Below the pieces are notes generated by a model. The model worked only from the letters and a program-made list of their open reading frames with translations. It did not search any database and had not been told where the DNA came from. A stretch of 64,000 nt of DNA from 73-13 sp035555435 (GTDB lineage Bacteria > Actinomycetota > Actinomycetes > Actinomycetales > Microbacteriaceae), in contig DATMGN010000016.1 of the NCBI GenBank assembly GCA_035555435.1, forward strand, positions 22,975 through 86,974. The letters run 5' to 3'. Below, piece after piece: positions 51,416-60,552 of this stretch. Both the position numbers and the translations under genes were made by a program. The stretch's first letter is position 1; each line of letters starts with the position of its first letter.

Positions 51416-54151
51416 ATGGCCGTGCACGATCAGGACCCCTATTCGGTCGGATACGTCGATCCCGACCCGGTGGAGACCTCGGAGTGGACGGAGGCCCTCG
51501 AGGGCGTCGTCGCCGACAAGGGCCATGAGCGCGGTCGCGAGATCATGCTCCACCTCCTCGGGCGCTCCAAGGACCTCCACCTCGGCGTGCCGATGGTCCC
51601 GGTGACCGACTACCTCAACACGATCGCCCCGGGCGACGAGCCCGAGTTCCCGGGCGACGAGGAGATCGAGCGCCGCTACCGCGCCTGGATCCGCTGGAAT
51701 GCCGCCATCACCGTGCACCGGGCGCAGCGTCCCGGCATCGGCGTCGGCGGCCACATCTCGACCTATGCCTCGAGCGCCGCGCTCTACGAAGTCGGCCACA
51801 ACTGGTTCTTCCGCGGCCCCGACGACGAGGTCGGCGGCGACCAGATCTTCTATCAGGGACATGCCTCCCCCGGCATGTATGCGCGCGCCTTCCTCGAGGG
51901 GCGACTCTCCGAGCAGCAGCTGGACTCCTTCCGCCAGGAGCGGTCGCGAGCCCCGTTCGGGCTGAGCAGCTACCCGCACCCGCGGCTCATGCCGGAGTTC
52001 TGGCAGTTCCCGACCGTGTCGATGGGGCTCGGTCCCATCAACGCGATCTGGCAGGCGCAGTCCAACCGCTACCTCGCCGACCGCGGTATCAAGCCCGAGG
52101 CGCGCGACCAGCGGGTTTGGGCGTTCCTCGGTGACGGCGAGATGGACGAGGTCGAGAGCCGCGGCGCACTCCAGTGGGCCGCCAATGAGGGACTCGACAA
52201 CCTGACGTTCGTCGTCAACTGCAACCTGCAGCGCCTCGACGGACCGGTGCGCGGCAACGGCAAGATCATCCAGGAGCTCGAGTCGTTCTTCCGCGGCGCC
52301 GGATGGAACGTCATCAAGGTCGTCTGGGGACGCGAGTGGGACGCCCTGCTCGCCCAGGACGAGGACGGGGCGCTCCGCGACCTCATGAACCGCACCCCCG
52401 ACGGCGACTACCAGACCTACAAGGCCGAGTCGGGCGCCTACGTCCGGGAGAACTTCTTCGGCCGCGATCCGCGCACGCTCGCGATGGTCGAGGGCTACTC
52501 CGACGAGCAGATCTGGAATCTCAAGCGCGGCGGGCACGACTACCGCAAGGTCTATGCGGCGTTCCGGGCCGCGACCGAGCACAAGGGCCAGCCGACCGTC
52601 ATCCTCGCGAAGACGGTCAAGGGCTACGGCCTCGGGCCCACCTTCGAGGGTCGCAACGCGACCCACCAGATGAAGAAGATGAAGCTCGAGGACCTCAAGC
52701 AGTTCCGCGACGTCATGCACATCCCGATCACGGACGCGCAGCTCGAGGCCGACCCCTACCAGCCGCCGTTCTACCACCCGGGTCCGCAGGACGAGGCGAT
52801 CCAGTACCTGCAGGAGCGCCGCCGCGAGCTCGGCGGGCACCTGCCGCAGCGCCGCACGACGCACGTGCCGATCACGATCCCCGACGACTCGCTGTACGCG
52901 GTCGCGCGCCGCGGCTCGGGCAAGCAGGAGGTCGCGACGACCATGGCGTTCGCCCGCCTGCTCAAGGACCTCTTCAAGGCGGAGGACTTCGGCGAGCGGA
53001 TCGTGCCGATCATCCCCGACGAGGCGCGCACGTTCGGCATGGACGCGTACTTCCCGACGCAGAAGATCTACAACCCGCACGGCCAGCACTACACCTCGGT
53101 CGACCGCGAGCTGCTGCTCGCCTACAAGGAGTCGCCGCAGGGCCAGATCGTGCACGTCGGCATCAACGAGGCGGGCGCCTTCGCGGCGTTCACCGCGACC
53201 GGCACGCAGTACGCGACGAACGGTCAGCCGCTCATCCCGGTCTACATCTTCTACTCGATGTTCGGCTTCCAGCGCACCGGCGACGCGATGTGGGCGGCCG
53301 CGGACCAGATGGCGCGCGGCTTCATCATCGGCGCGACAGCGGGACGCACGACGCTGACGGGCGAGGGCCTGCAGCACGCCGACGGCCACTCCCCCGTGCT
53401 CGCCTCGACGAACCCCGCGGTCGTCTCCTACGACCCCGCCTACGCGTACGAGCTCGCCCACATCATCCGCTCGGGCATCGAGCGCATGTATGGCGGGACG
53501 CATCCGGATCCGAACGTCATGTACTACCTGACGGTCTACAACGAGCCGATGCTGCAGCCGGCCGAGCCGGAGGACGTCGACGTCGAGGGCATCGTGCGCG
53601 GCCTGCACCGGATCGCCGCCGGCGACGGTGCGGCCGCCGACGGCCGACCCGCTCAGATCCTCGCCTCGGGCGTCGCGGTGCCATGGGCCCTCGAGGCCCA
53701 GGAGCTCCTCGCGGGCTACGGGGTCGCCGCCGACGTCTGGTCGGTCACGAGCTGGACGGAGCTGCGGCGCGACGGTCTGCGCGCCGACGAGCACAACCTG
53801 CTCCACCCGCTCGACGAGCCGCACGTGCCGTACCTGACCGCGAAGCTCGCCGAGGCGGCCGGGCCGGTCGTCGGGGTGAGCGACTACACGCACACGGTGC
53901 CGGACCTGATCCGCAAGTACGTCCCCGGCGACTACACGACGCTCGGTGCGGACGACTTCGGCTTCTCCGACACCCGCGCGGCCGCACGACGCTACTTCTT
54001 CATCGACGGTCCGTCGATCGCGGTGCGGGTGCTGAAGTCGCTCGCCGAGCGCGGCGAGATCGAGCCCGCCGTGGTCGCGAAGGCGATCGAGGACTTCCGG
54101 CTCTTCGACGTCAACGCGGGCACCTCCGGCAACGCCGGCGGCGAGAGCTGA
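51416..54151 (+). CDS. aceE: Pyruvate dehydrogenase E1 component (homodimeric)
   Basis: Thiamine-diphosphate enzyme that decarboxylates pyruvate and acetylates lipoyl E2, feeding acetyl-CoA to fatty acid synthesis. 911 aa from ATG at 51416 (MAVHDQDPYSVGYVDPDP); the earlier frame overlaps the divergent MFS gene. ThDP motif GDGEMDEVES...NLTFVVNCNLQRLDGP, GVGGHISTYASSAALYEVGHNWFF, KTVKGYGLGP, and C-terminal VYIFYSMFGFQRTGDAMWAAADQMARGFIIGATAGRTTL. No E2 or E3 gene is adjacent. The FasR-type regulator follows 51 nt later. Confidence 0.98.
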   Translation: MAVHDQDPYSVGYVDPDPVETSEWTEALEGVVADKGHERGREIMLHLLGRSKDLHLGVPMVPVTDYLNTIAPGDEPEFPGDEEIERRYRAWIRWNAAITVHRAQRPGIGVGGHISTYASSAALYEVGHNWFFRGPDDEVGGDQIFYQGHASPGMYARAFLEGRLSEQQLDSFRQERSRAPFGLSSYPHPRLMPEFWQFPTVSMGLGPINAIWQAQSNRYLADRGIKPEARDQRVWAFLGDGEMDEVESRGALQWAANEGLDNLTFVVNCNLQRLDGPVRGNGKIIQELESFFRGAGWNVIKVVWGREWDALLAQDEDGALRDLMNRTPDGDYQTYKAESGAYVRENFFGRDPRTLAMVEGYSDEQIWNLKRGGHDYRKVYAAFRAATEHKGQPTVILAKTVKGYGLGPTFEGRNATHQMKKMKLEDLKQFRDVMHIPITDAQLEADPYQPPFYHPGPQDEAIQYLQERRRELGGHLPQRRTTHVPITIPDDSLYAVARRGSGKQEVATTMAFARLLKDLFKAEDFGERIVPIIPDEARTFGMDAYFPTQKIYNPHGQHYTSVDRELLLAYKESPQGQIVHVGINEAGAFAAFTATGTQYATNGQPLIPVYIFYSMFGFQRTGDAMWAAADQMARGFIIGATAGRTTLTGEGLQHADGHSPVLASTNPAVVSYDPAYAYELAHIIRSGIERMYGGTHPDPNVMYYLTVYNEPMLQPAEPEDVDVEGIVRGLHRIAAGDGAAADGRPAQILASGVAVPWALEAQELLAGYGVAADVWSVTSWTELRRDGLRADEHNLLHPLDEPHVPYLTAKLAEAAGPVVGVSDYTHTVPDLIRKYVPGDYTTLGADDFGFSDTRAAARRYFFIDGPSIAVRVLKSLAERGEIEPAVVAKAIEDFRLFDVNAGTSGNAGGES

Positions 54152-54202
54152 ATCCGCTCGCGTTCGTAGGCGGGCGAAGCGAATCGAAGGACGACACGAC
54201 AC

Positions 54203-55402
54203 ATGGCGGAACGGACCAAGGCGCAGACGCTCTCCTGGCTGCGGGCGAACGCCGGCGATTGGTCCACCGCGACGCTGCGACGCCTCGACGAGACGCTGCC
54301 CTGGTACCGCGACATGCCGCCCGGACGGCGCTCCTCGGTCGGGCTCGTCGCCCAGGCCGGCATCACGAGCTTCATCTCCTGGTTCGATGACCCGAAGGCG
54401 ACGCAGTGGATCGCCTCCGACGTCTTCGGCGCGGCGCCGCGCGAACTGCTGCGTTCCGTCTCGCTGACGCAGACACTGCAGCTCATCAAGACGACCGTCG
54501 ACGTCATCGAGAGCCGGATCCCCGCGGGCAACGAACCGCTGCGCGAGGCGTTCCTGCTGTACTCGCGGGAGATCGCGTTCGCCGCCGCGGACGTCTACGC
54601 GCGGGCCGCCGAGTCGCGGGGCCTGTGGGATGCCCGGCTCGAGGCGCTCGTCGTCGACTCGATCCTGACGGGCGAGTACGACGCGGAGCTGCCGAGCCGC
54701 GTCGCGGCGCTCGGCTGGAACGGCCACGGCGAGGTCGCCGTCCTCGTCGGCGTCGCCCCGCGCCAACTCGACGTCGACCATGTGCGGCGGACAGCGCGCC
54801 ACCTCGCCTCCGACGTGCTCATCGGCGTGCAGGGCAGCCGGCTCGTCGTCGTCGTCGGGCGCGCGGAGGCCGCGGGACCTGAGCGCGACGAGAGCGCCCA
54901 GCTGCCGTTCCGCGACATCGCAGCGGCGCTCGAGCCGAATTTCGGCGAGGGGCACCTCGTGCTCGGCCCCGAAGTGCCCGCGCTCGTCGACGCCGCCCGG
55001 TCCGCCCGGGCCGCCCTCGCGGGGTTCGCGGTCGCGAAGGCCTGGCGGGCGGCGCAGCGGCCGGTGCTCGCCGACGACCTGCTGCCCGAGCGCGCATTCG
55101 CGGGCGACCCGCTCGCCCGCCACGCGCTCATCGAGCGGATCTACGACCCGCTCAAGGCGCAGTCCACCGACCTCCTGCTGACGCTCTGGTCGTACCTCGA
55201 CAACGGTCGCTCGCTCGAGGCGACCGCGCGCGAACTCTTCGTGCACCCGAACACGGTGCGCTACCGCCTCAAGCGGATCGCCGAGACGATCGGCTGGGAT
55301 GCGACGGGGCCGCGCGAGGCGCTCATCCTGCAGTCGGCGCTCATCGTCGGAGCGATTCAGCAGCCGGAGGCTCAGCGCCGGCGCCGCCTGCCCTCCTCCT
55401 GA
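54203..55402 (+). CDS. fasR: PucR/CdaR-type regulator, probable FasR
   Basis: 399 aa. C-terminal PucR helix-turn-helix: LLLTLWSYLDNGRSLEATARELFVHPNTVRYRLKRIAETIGWD (about 325-372); a GGDEF-like degenerate middle region (GEVAVLVGVAPRQLDVDHVRR...LVVVVGRAEAAG) is typical of CdaR-like proteins. In Streptomyces the PucR-type FasR next to fabD activates the fabD-fabH-acpP-fabF operon; the same cluster begins 1.7 kb downstream here, separated by lipA/lipB on the other strand. Ligand is not evident; acyl-CoA or acyl-ACP is a guess. 3' end overlaps lipA by 31 nt. Confidence 0.88.
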   Translation: MAERTKAQTLSWLRANAGDWSTATLRRLDETLPWYRDMPPGRRSSVGLVAQAGITSFISWFDDPKATQWIASDVFGAAPRELLRSVSLTQTLQLIKTTVDVIESRIPAGNEPLREAFLLYSREIAFAAADVYARAAESRGLWDARLEALVVDSILTGEYDAELPSRVAALGWNGHGEVAVLVGVAPRQLDVDHVRRTARHLASDVLIGVQGSRLVVVVGRAEAAGPERDESAQLPFRDIAAALEPNFGEGHLVLGPEVPALVDAARSARAALAGFAVAKAWRAAQRPVLADDLLPERAFAGDPLARHALIERIYDPLKAQSTDLLLTLWSYLDNGRSLEATARELFVHPNTVRYRLKRIAETIGWDATGPREALILQSALIVGAIQQPEAQRRRRLPSS

Positions 55403-56343
55403 GCCCGCACCGACCCCGCCCAGAGCCGGCCGGCCCGGTAGCTCGAGCGCACGAGCGGTCCCGCGAGCACGCCGAGGAAGCCGATCTCCTCGGCCTCGCG
55501 CTGGAAGTCGACGAACTCCTCGGGCCGCACCCAGCGCGCGACGGGATGGTGGCGCGGGCTCGGGCGCAGGTACTGCGTGATCGTCACGATGTCGCACCCG
55601 GCGGCGTGCAGGTCGCGCAGCGCCTGGCTCACCTCGTGCGGCTCCTCGCCCATTCCGAGGATGAGGTTCGACTTCGTGATGAGCCCCGCCGCCCTCGCCC
55701 TCGTCAGCACGTCGAGCGAACGCTCGTAGCGGAACGCCGGGCGGATCCGCTTGAAGATCCGCGGGACCGTCTCGACGTTGTGCGCGAGCACCTCCGGCCG
55801 GGAGTCGAAGACCTCGTCGAGCTGGTCGGCGCGGCCGTTGAAGTCGGGGATGAGGTTTTCCACGCCCGTGCCCGGGTTGAGCTCGTGGATCGCCCGGACG
55901 GTCTCGGCGTAGAGCCACGCGCCGCCGTCGCGCAGGTCGTCGCGCGCGACGCCGGTGATCGTCGCGTAGCGCAGGCCCATGGTGCGCACCGACTCGGCGA
56001 CCCGCCGGGGCTCGTCGGTGTCATAGTCGGCGGGCCGGCCGGTGTCGATCTGGCAGAAGTCGCAGCGCCGGGTGCACTGGTCGCCGCCGATCAGGAACGT
56101 CGCCTCACGGTCCTCCCAGCACTCGTAGATGTTGGGACACCCGGCCTCCTGGCACACCGTGTGCAGCCCCTCGTCCTTGACCAGCGCGCGCAGCGACAGG
56201 TACTCGGGTCCCGTGCGCGCCCGCGTCTTGATCCACTCGGGCTTGCGCTCGATCGGGGTCTCGGCGTTCCGCGCTTCGATCCGCAGCAGTCGGCGCTCGC
56301 CCTGCTCGCCCGCGACCTGAGCCCCGTTCGTGATCGCGCTCAT
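55372..56343 (-). CDS. lipA: Lipoyl synthase
   Basis: Radical SAM enzyme inserting two sulfurs into octanoyl groups on E2/GcvH. 323 aa from ATG at 56343 (MSAITNGAQVAGEQG). Auxiliary cluster CQEAGCPNIYEC (CX4CX5C), radical SAM cluster CTRRCDFC (CX3CX2C), ITGVARDDLRDGGA, NVETVPRI, LGMGEE, and a C-terminal VRSSYRAG serving the auxiliary cluster. Overlaps lipB by 4 nt upstream. Provides the cofactor needed by the pyruvate dehydrogenase whose E1 lies just across. Confidence 0.98.
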   Translation of the reverse strand: MSAITNGAQVAGEQGERRLLRIEARNAETPIERKPEWIKTRARTGPEYLSLRALVKDEGLHTVCQEAGCPNIYECWEDREATFLIGGDQCTRRCDFCQIDTGRPADYDTDEPRRVAESVRTMGLRYATITGVARDDLRDGGAWLYAETVRAIHELNPGTGVENLIPDFNGRADQLDEVFDSRPEVLAHNVETVPRIFKRIRPAFRYERSLDVLTRARAAGLITKSNLILGMGEEPHEVSQALRDLHAAGCDIVTITQYLRPSPRHHPVARWVRPEEFVDFQREAEEIGFLGVLAGPLVRSSYRAGRLWAGSVRAQEEGRRRRR

Positions 56344-56987
56344 GCGAGCACCGCCGCCGCGGCGAGGCTCGGTCCGACGACCTGCTCGAACCGGGCCATG
56401 ATGCGCGGCGCGACGTCGCTCGGCGTGACTTCGCGGCCGAGCTCCCGCGTGATGCTCGTGACCCCGGCGTCGGGGAGTCCGCACGCGACGATCGCGTCAT
56501 AGGCCTCGAAGCCGTTCGAGCAGTTGAGCGCGAAGCCGTGCGTCGTAACCCCGCCCGAGACCCGGATGCCGATCGCGCCGATCTTGTCGATGCCCCGCAG
56601 CCATACGCCGCTGCGACCCTCGACGCGCTCTCCCGCGATCCCGAAGTCGGCGATCGTGTCGATGAGCAGCTGCTCGAGGCGCCGCACGTACGCGACGACG
56701 TCGGCGGGCTCGGCGAGGCGCACGATCGGGTACCCGACGAGCTGCCCCGGCCCGTGCCAGGTGAGCTTGCCGCCCCGATCGACGTCGATGACGGGCGTGC
56801 CGTCCCTCGGTCGCTCATGCGGCTCGGTGCGCTTCCCGGCGGTATAGACGCTGGGGTGCTCGAGGAGGATGACGGTGTCCGGCGCCCGACCGCTCGCAAC
56901 CGCCGCGTGCATCGCACGCTGCTGCTGGAGGGCCGTCGAATACGACACGGAATTGGCGCTTAGTCCCGTGTCGACGAAGTCGACCAC
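56340..56987 (-). CDS. lipB: Lipoyl(octanoyl) transferase
   Basis: Moves octanoyl from acyl carrier protein to lipoyl domains, first step of lipoate synthesis. 215 aa from GTG at 56987. LEHPSVYTAGKR, VDRGGKLTWHGPGQLVGYPI, GVWLRGIDKIGAIGIRVSGGVTTHGFALNCSNG, and IVACGLPDAGVTSI with the acyl-thioester Cys. TAGGGT lies 6 nt before the GTG, suggesting a leaderless lipB-lipA message. Its donor, octanoyl-ACP, comes from the divergent fab operon. Confidence 0.97.
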   Translation of the reverse strand: MVDFVDTGLSANSVSYSTALQQQRAMHAAVASGRAPDTVILLEHPSVYTAGKRTEPHERPRDGTPVIDVDRGGKLTWHGPGQLVGYPIVRLAEPADVVAYVRRLEQLLIDTIADFGIAGERVEGRSGVWLRGIDKIGAIGIRVSGGVTTHGFALNCSNGFEAYDAIVACGLPDAGVTSITRELGREVTPSDVAPRIMARFEQVVGPSLAAAAVLA

Positions 56988-56993
56988 GCTCCC

Positions 56994-56999
56994 ACCCTA
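56994..56999 (-). promoter_or_regulatory. -10 element of lipB
   Basis: TAGGGT on the minus strand, 6 nt before GTG 56987. Same hexamer and spacing as yggT (12382-12387). Inferred leaderless promoter. Confidence 0.5.
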
Positions 57000-57099
57000 C
57001 GCGGGCCCACCGGCAGTTGTAGATGCGAGACAACGCCATGGCGTCGCGTTCGCGCGATTCCTCCACCGCGCACCCTGGCCCGGCTGACAGGATGGGACG

Positions 57100-58014
57100 G
57101 TGATTGTCGTCGTCGCGCCCGGACAGGGCTCGCAGACCCCCGGATTCCTCGCCCCCTGGCTCGAACTGGACGGGGCGGGCGAACGCCTCGAGTCGTATTC
57201 GGAGGCGTCGGGAGTCGACCTCGTCGCCGCCGGGACCGAGTGGGACGCCGACGCGATCCGCGACACGAGCGTCGCGCAGCCGCTCATCGTCGCGGCGAGC
57301 CTGCTCGCCTGGGACGCCTTGACGCGCGACGGCGCGAAACCTGCCGGCGTCGCCGGCCACTCGGTCGGCGAGATCGCCGCGCTCGTCGCCGCGGGTGTGC
57401 TCTCGGCAGCGGACGGGATGCAGCTCGTCGGCGTCCGCGGCCGCGCGATGGCCGAGGCAGCCGAGCTCGAGCCGAGCGGCATGAGTGCCGTGCTCGGCGG
57501 CGAGTCCGACGAGGTCGTGACGCGGCTCACCGCGCTCGACCTCACCCCCGCCAACCACAACGGCGGCGGCCAGATCGTCGCGGCCGGGGCCCTGCCGGCG
57601 CTCGCCGCGCTCGCCGAGGAGCCGCCCGCCGGCGCGCGCGTCATCCCGCTACAGGTCGCCGGCGCGTTCCACACGCGCTACATGGCGTCCGCCGTCGAAG
57701 TCCTGCACGCGCAGGCGCACGCGCTCGATGCAGCCGACCCCGACCTGACGCTGTGGACGAACCGCGACGGCAGCATCGTCACGAGCGGCGCGCAGGCGAT
57801 CGAACTGCTCGTCGGACAGGTCGCGAACCCGGTGCGCTGGGACCTGTGCCAGACGGCGTTCTCCGACGCCGGCGTGACGGGCATCATCGAGCTCGCACCG
57901 GCCGGCACCCTCGTCGGCCTCGCGCGGCGCACCCTCAAGGGCGTGCCGACCGTCGCGATCAAGACCCCCGAAGACCTTGAGGCCGCGCGTGCCATGATCG
58001 TCGGGGAGGCGTGA
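57100..58014 (+). CDS. fabD: Malonyl-CoA:ACP transacylase
   Basis: Loads malonyl groups onto ACP for type II fatty acid synthesis. 304 aa from GTG at 57100 (VIVVVAPGQGSQTPGFLAPWLEL). Nucleophile motif GHSVGEIAALVAAG (Ser near residue 89), ATP-independent acyl site Arg in VRGRAMAEA, and catalytic His in GAFHTRYM. First gene of fabD-fabH-acpP-fabF. CAGGAT 6 nt before the GTG could be a weak -10; no Shine-Dalgarno is present. Confidence 0.96.
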   Translation: MIVVVAPGQGSQTPGFLAPWLELDGAGERLESYSEASGVDLVAAGTEWDADAIRDTSVAQPLIVAASLLAWDALTRDGAKPAGVAGHSVGEIAALVAAGVLSAADGMQLVGVRGRAMAEAAELEPSGMSAVLGGESDEVVTRLTALDLTPANHNGGGQIVAAGALPALAALAEEPPAGARVIPLQVAGAFHTRYMASAVEVLHAQAHALDAADPDLTLWTNRDGSIVTSGAQAIELLVGQVANPVRWDLCQTAFSDAGVTGIIELAPAGTLVGLARRTLKGVPTVAIKTPEDLEAARAMIVGEA

Positions 58015-58016
58015 CG

Positions 58017-59015
58017 ATGGCACAGCTGGCGCAGACGACGGGCCCGAAGGGCTCCCGCATCCTCGCCTACGGGGCGGCCCGAGGCGACCTCGAGGTGACC
58101 AACGACGAGCTCGTCGGCCCCATCGACTCCTCCGACGAGTGGATCCGACAGCGCACCGGCATCGTCACCCGCACGCGCGCCAGTCACGGCGTGCTCGCCC
58201 TCGACCTCGCGACCGAGGCCGGTCGAGAGGCGATCGCGACCTCCGGGATCGACCCCGCGCAGATCGACCTCGTCATCGTCGCGACCATCTCCAACGTGCG
58301 ACAGACCCCATCGATCTCCGCCGTCGTCGCCGATCGCGTCGGCGCCAACCCGGCCGCCGCCTATGACGCGAACGCCGCCTGCGCGGGCTTCTCCTACGCC
58401 GTCGCGCAGGCCGACGCACTCATCCGCGCCGGCGCCGCCCACTACGCACTCGTGATCGGAGCCGAGAAGCTCTCCGACATCGTCGACCCGACCGACCGAT
58501 CCATCTCGTTCCTGCTCGGCGACGGCGCCGGCGCCGTCGTCATGGGACCCTCCGACGAGGTCGGCATCGGCCCCGTCGTCTGGGGCTCGGACGGCGCGAA
58601 GGCCGACTCCGTCGGGATGAACGCGACGCTCATCGAGTACCGCGACGGCGACGCCGAATGGCCGACGCTGCGCCAGGAGGGCCAGACGGTCTTCCGCTGG
58701 GCCGTGTGGGAGATGGCGAAGGCGGCGCGCCGCGCGATCGAGGCCGCCGGTGTCACTCCGGACGACATCGCCGCGTTCGTCCCCCACCAGGCCAATATGC
58801 GGATCATCGACGAGCTCGCCAAGCAGCTCAAGCTGCCCGAGCACGTCGTCATCGGCCGCGACATCGCGACGACCGGCAACACGTCAGCCGCGAGCATCCC
58901 CCTCGCGACCCACCGGCTCCTGCAGGAGCACCCCGAGCTCTCCGGCCGCCTCGCGCTGCAGATCGGCTTCGGTGCCGGGCTCGTCTACTCGGGCCAGGTC
59001 GTCCGATTGCCGTAA
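58017..59015 (+). CDS. fabH: Beta-ketoacyl-ACP synthase III
   Basis: Starts fatty acid chains by condensing an acyl-CoA with malonyl-ACP. 332 aa from ATG at 58017, because GGAGG ends 7 nt upstream; GTG at 58011 would leave no room for it. Active-site Cys in YDANAACAGFSYAV, His in VPHQANMRIID, Asn in TTGNTSAASIP. Actinobacterial FabH usually accept branched-chain starters, which would fit anteiso/iso fatty acids; not decidable here. Stop is followed at once by a hairpin. Confidence 0.97.
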   Translation: MAQLAQTTGPKGSRILAYGAARGDLEVTNDELVGPIDSSDEWIRQRTGIVTRTRASHGVLALDLATEAGREAIATSGIDPAQIDLVIVATISNVRQTPSISAVVADRVGANPAAAYDANAACAGFSYAVAQADALIRAGAAHYALVIGAEKLSDIVDPTDRSISFLLGDGAGAVVMGPSDEVGIGPVVWGSDGAKADSVGMNATLIEYRDGDAEWPTLRQEGQTVFRWAVWEMAKAARRAIEAAGVTPDDIAAFVPHQANMRIIDELAKQLKLPEHVVIGRDIATTGNTSAASIPLATHRLLQEHPELSGRLALQIGFGAGLVYSGQVVRLP

Positions 59016-59036
59016 TCTCGATCCTCGAGACTTTTT
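59016..59036 (+). terminator. Hairpin plus T-run between fabH and acpP
   Basis: TCTCGA (59016-59021), TCC loop, TCGAGA (59025-59030), then C and TTTTT. A short intrinsic-terminator-like structure directly after the fabH stop and inside the fab operon. The stem is only 6 bp, so attenuation or an mRNA processing site is more likely than full termination. Confidence 0.4.
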
Positions 59037-59064
59037 CGAAACCACCCAACCCAAGGAGAACACC

Positions 59065-59313
59065 ATGGCGCAGTCCACCGAAGACGTCCTCGCCGGCCTC
59101 GCCGAGCTCATCAACGAGGAGACCGGCATCGCGACCGACGTCGTCGAGCTCGACAAGTCCTTCGTCGACGACCTCGACATCGACTCCATCTCGATGATGA
59201 CCATCGTCGTCAACGCCGAGGAGAAGTTCGACGTCAAGATCCCCGACGCCGAGGTCAAGAACCTGAAGACCGTCCGCGACGCGGTCGACTTCATCGTCTC
59301 CGCCCAGGGCTAA
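59065..59313 (+). CDS. acpP: Acyl carrier protein
   Basis: 82 aa acidic carrier; phosphopantetheine attaches to Ser41 in DDLDIDSISMM (the family DSL is DSI here). VDAVDFI-like RDAVDFIVSAQG at the end. ATG with AAGGAGAA just upstream, the strongest ribosome site in the operon, fitting the high level of ACP needed. Its TAA stop is immediately followed by the fabF ATG. Confidence 0.97.
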   Translation: MAQSTEDVLAGLAELINEETGIATDVVELDKSFVDDLDIDSISMMTIVVNAEEKFDVKIPDAEVKNLKTVRDAVDFIVSAQG

Positions 59314-60552
59314 ATGACCAAGCGAATCGTCGTCACCGGCATCGGCGCGACCACCCCGATCGGCGGCACCGCCCAGGAGTCCTGGGAAGCGCTGCTGCGC
59401 GCCGAGTCCGGCGCGCACTCGCTGACGCAGGAGTGGGTCGCCGAGCTCGATCTCCCCGTCACCTTCGCCGCCGAGGCCAAGGTGCGGCCGGAGGAGGTGC
59501 TCGAGCGCGTCGAGATCAAGCGCAACGACCCGCAGGCGCAGTACGCGCTCATCGCGCTGCGCGAGGCCTGGGCCGACGCGGGCGCGCCCGAGGTCGAGCC
59601 CGACCGGCTCGGCATCGACTGGGCGACCGGTATCGGCGGCCTGTGGACCCTGCTCGACGCCTGGGACACGCTCAAGGAGAAGGGGCCGCGCCGCGTTCTG
59701 CCAACGACCGTCCCCATGCTCATGCCGAACGCGGCCGCGGGCACCGCCCTGTCGATGGAACTCCAGGCGAAGGCCTACGCGCGCACCGTCGTGTCCGCCT
59801 GCGCCTCCAGCACCGAGTCGATCATCAACGCGTACGAGCACATTCAGGCGGGCTACGCCGACGTCGTCGTCGCCGGCGGCTCGGAAGCGGCGATCCACGG
59901 CATCACGCTCGCGTCCTTCGCGGCGATGCAGGCGCTCTCCAAGCGCAACGACGACCCCGCGACCGCGTCCCGGCCCTACGACATCGACCGCGACGGCTTC
60001 GTCATGGGCGAGGGCGCCGGGGCGATCGTGCTCGAGACCTACGAGCACGCGAAGGCCCGCGGAGCGCGGATCTACGCCGAGCTCGCGGGCGGCGGCATCA
60101 CGTCCGACGCGCACCACATCACCGCGCCAGACCCTGAGGGCTGGGGCGCGGCGCGCGCGACGCGATTCGCGCTCGAGGTCGCCGGGGCGAGCCTCGGTGA
60201 CGTCACGCACATCAACGCGCACGCGACGAGCACCCCGGTCGGCGACATCGCCGAGTACAAGGCGCTCAAGGCGGTCTTCGGCGACGCGGTGCACGGCATC
60301 CCGGTCAGCGCCACGAAGGGCTCGACGGGTCACCTGCTCGGCGGCACGGGCGCGGCCGAGGCGATCTTCTCGATCCTCGCGATCGCGAATCGCACGGCGC
60401 CCCCCACGGCGAACCTGACGAACCAGGACCCCGAGATCCCGCTCGACGTCGTGACGTCGCCGCGCGACCTCGGCGCGGGTGATCAGCTCGTGCTCAGCAA
60501 CTCGTTCGGCTTCGGCGGCCACAACGCCGTCGCCGCGTTCCGGAGCATCTAG
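59314..60552 (+). CDS. fabF: Beta-ketoacyl-ACP synthase II
   Basis: Elongating condensing enzyme. 412 aa. Active-site Cys in VVSACASSTESI (about residue 167), His in INAHATSTPVGD and the second His in SATKGSTGHLLGGTGAAEA, and C-terminal NSFGFGGHNA. Starts directly after the acpP stop with no gap (TAAATG), so it is translationally coupled. The 3' end overlaps the convergent DUF3145 gene by 4 nt. Confidence 0.98.
   Translation: MTKRIVVTGIGATTPIGGTAQESWEALLRAESGAHSLTQEWVAELDLPVTFAAEAKVRPEEVLERVEIKRNDPQAQYALIALREAWADAGAPEVEPDRLGIDWATGIGGLWTLLDAWDTLKEKGPRRVLPTTVPMLMPNAAAGTALSMELQAKAYARTVVSACASSTESIINAYEHIQAGYADVVVAGGSEAAIHGITLASFAAMQALSKRNDDPATASRPYDIDRDGFVMGEGAGAIVLETYEHAKARGARIYAELAGGGITSDAHHITAPDPEGWGAARATRFALEVAGASLGDVTHINAHATSTPVGDIAEYKALKAVFGDAVHGIPVSATKGSTGHLLGGTGAAEAIFSILAIANRTAPPTANLTNQDPEIPLDVVTSPRDLGAGDQLVLSNSFGFGGHNAVAAFRSI

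Noticed and set aside
54152..54202. Weak inverted repeat (GCTCGCGTTCG/CGAAGCGA) between aceE and fasR
   Set aside because: Arms do not pair well and no T-run follows.
49673..55918. 2081-codon open frame antisense to the peroxiredoxin, MFS, aceE and fasR genes
   Set aside because: Arg/Asp/Val/His-rich low-complexity translation without any domain; typical shadow frame in very GC-rich DNA, and it opposes several clear genes.
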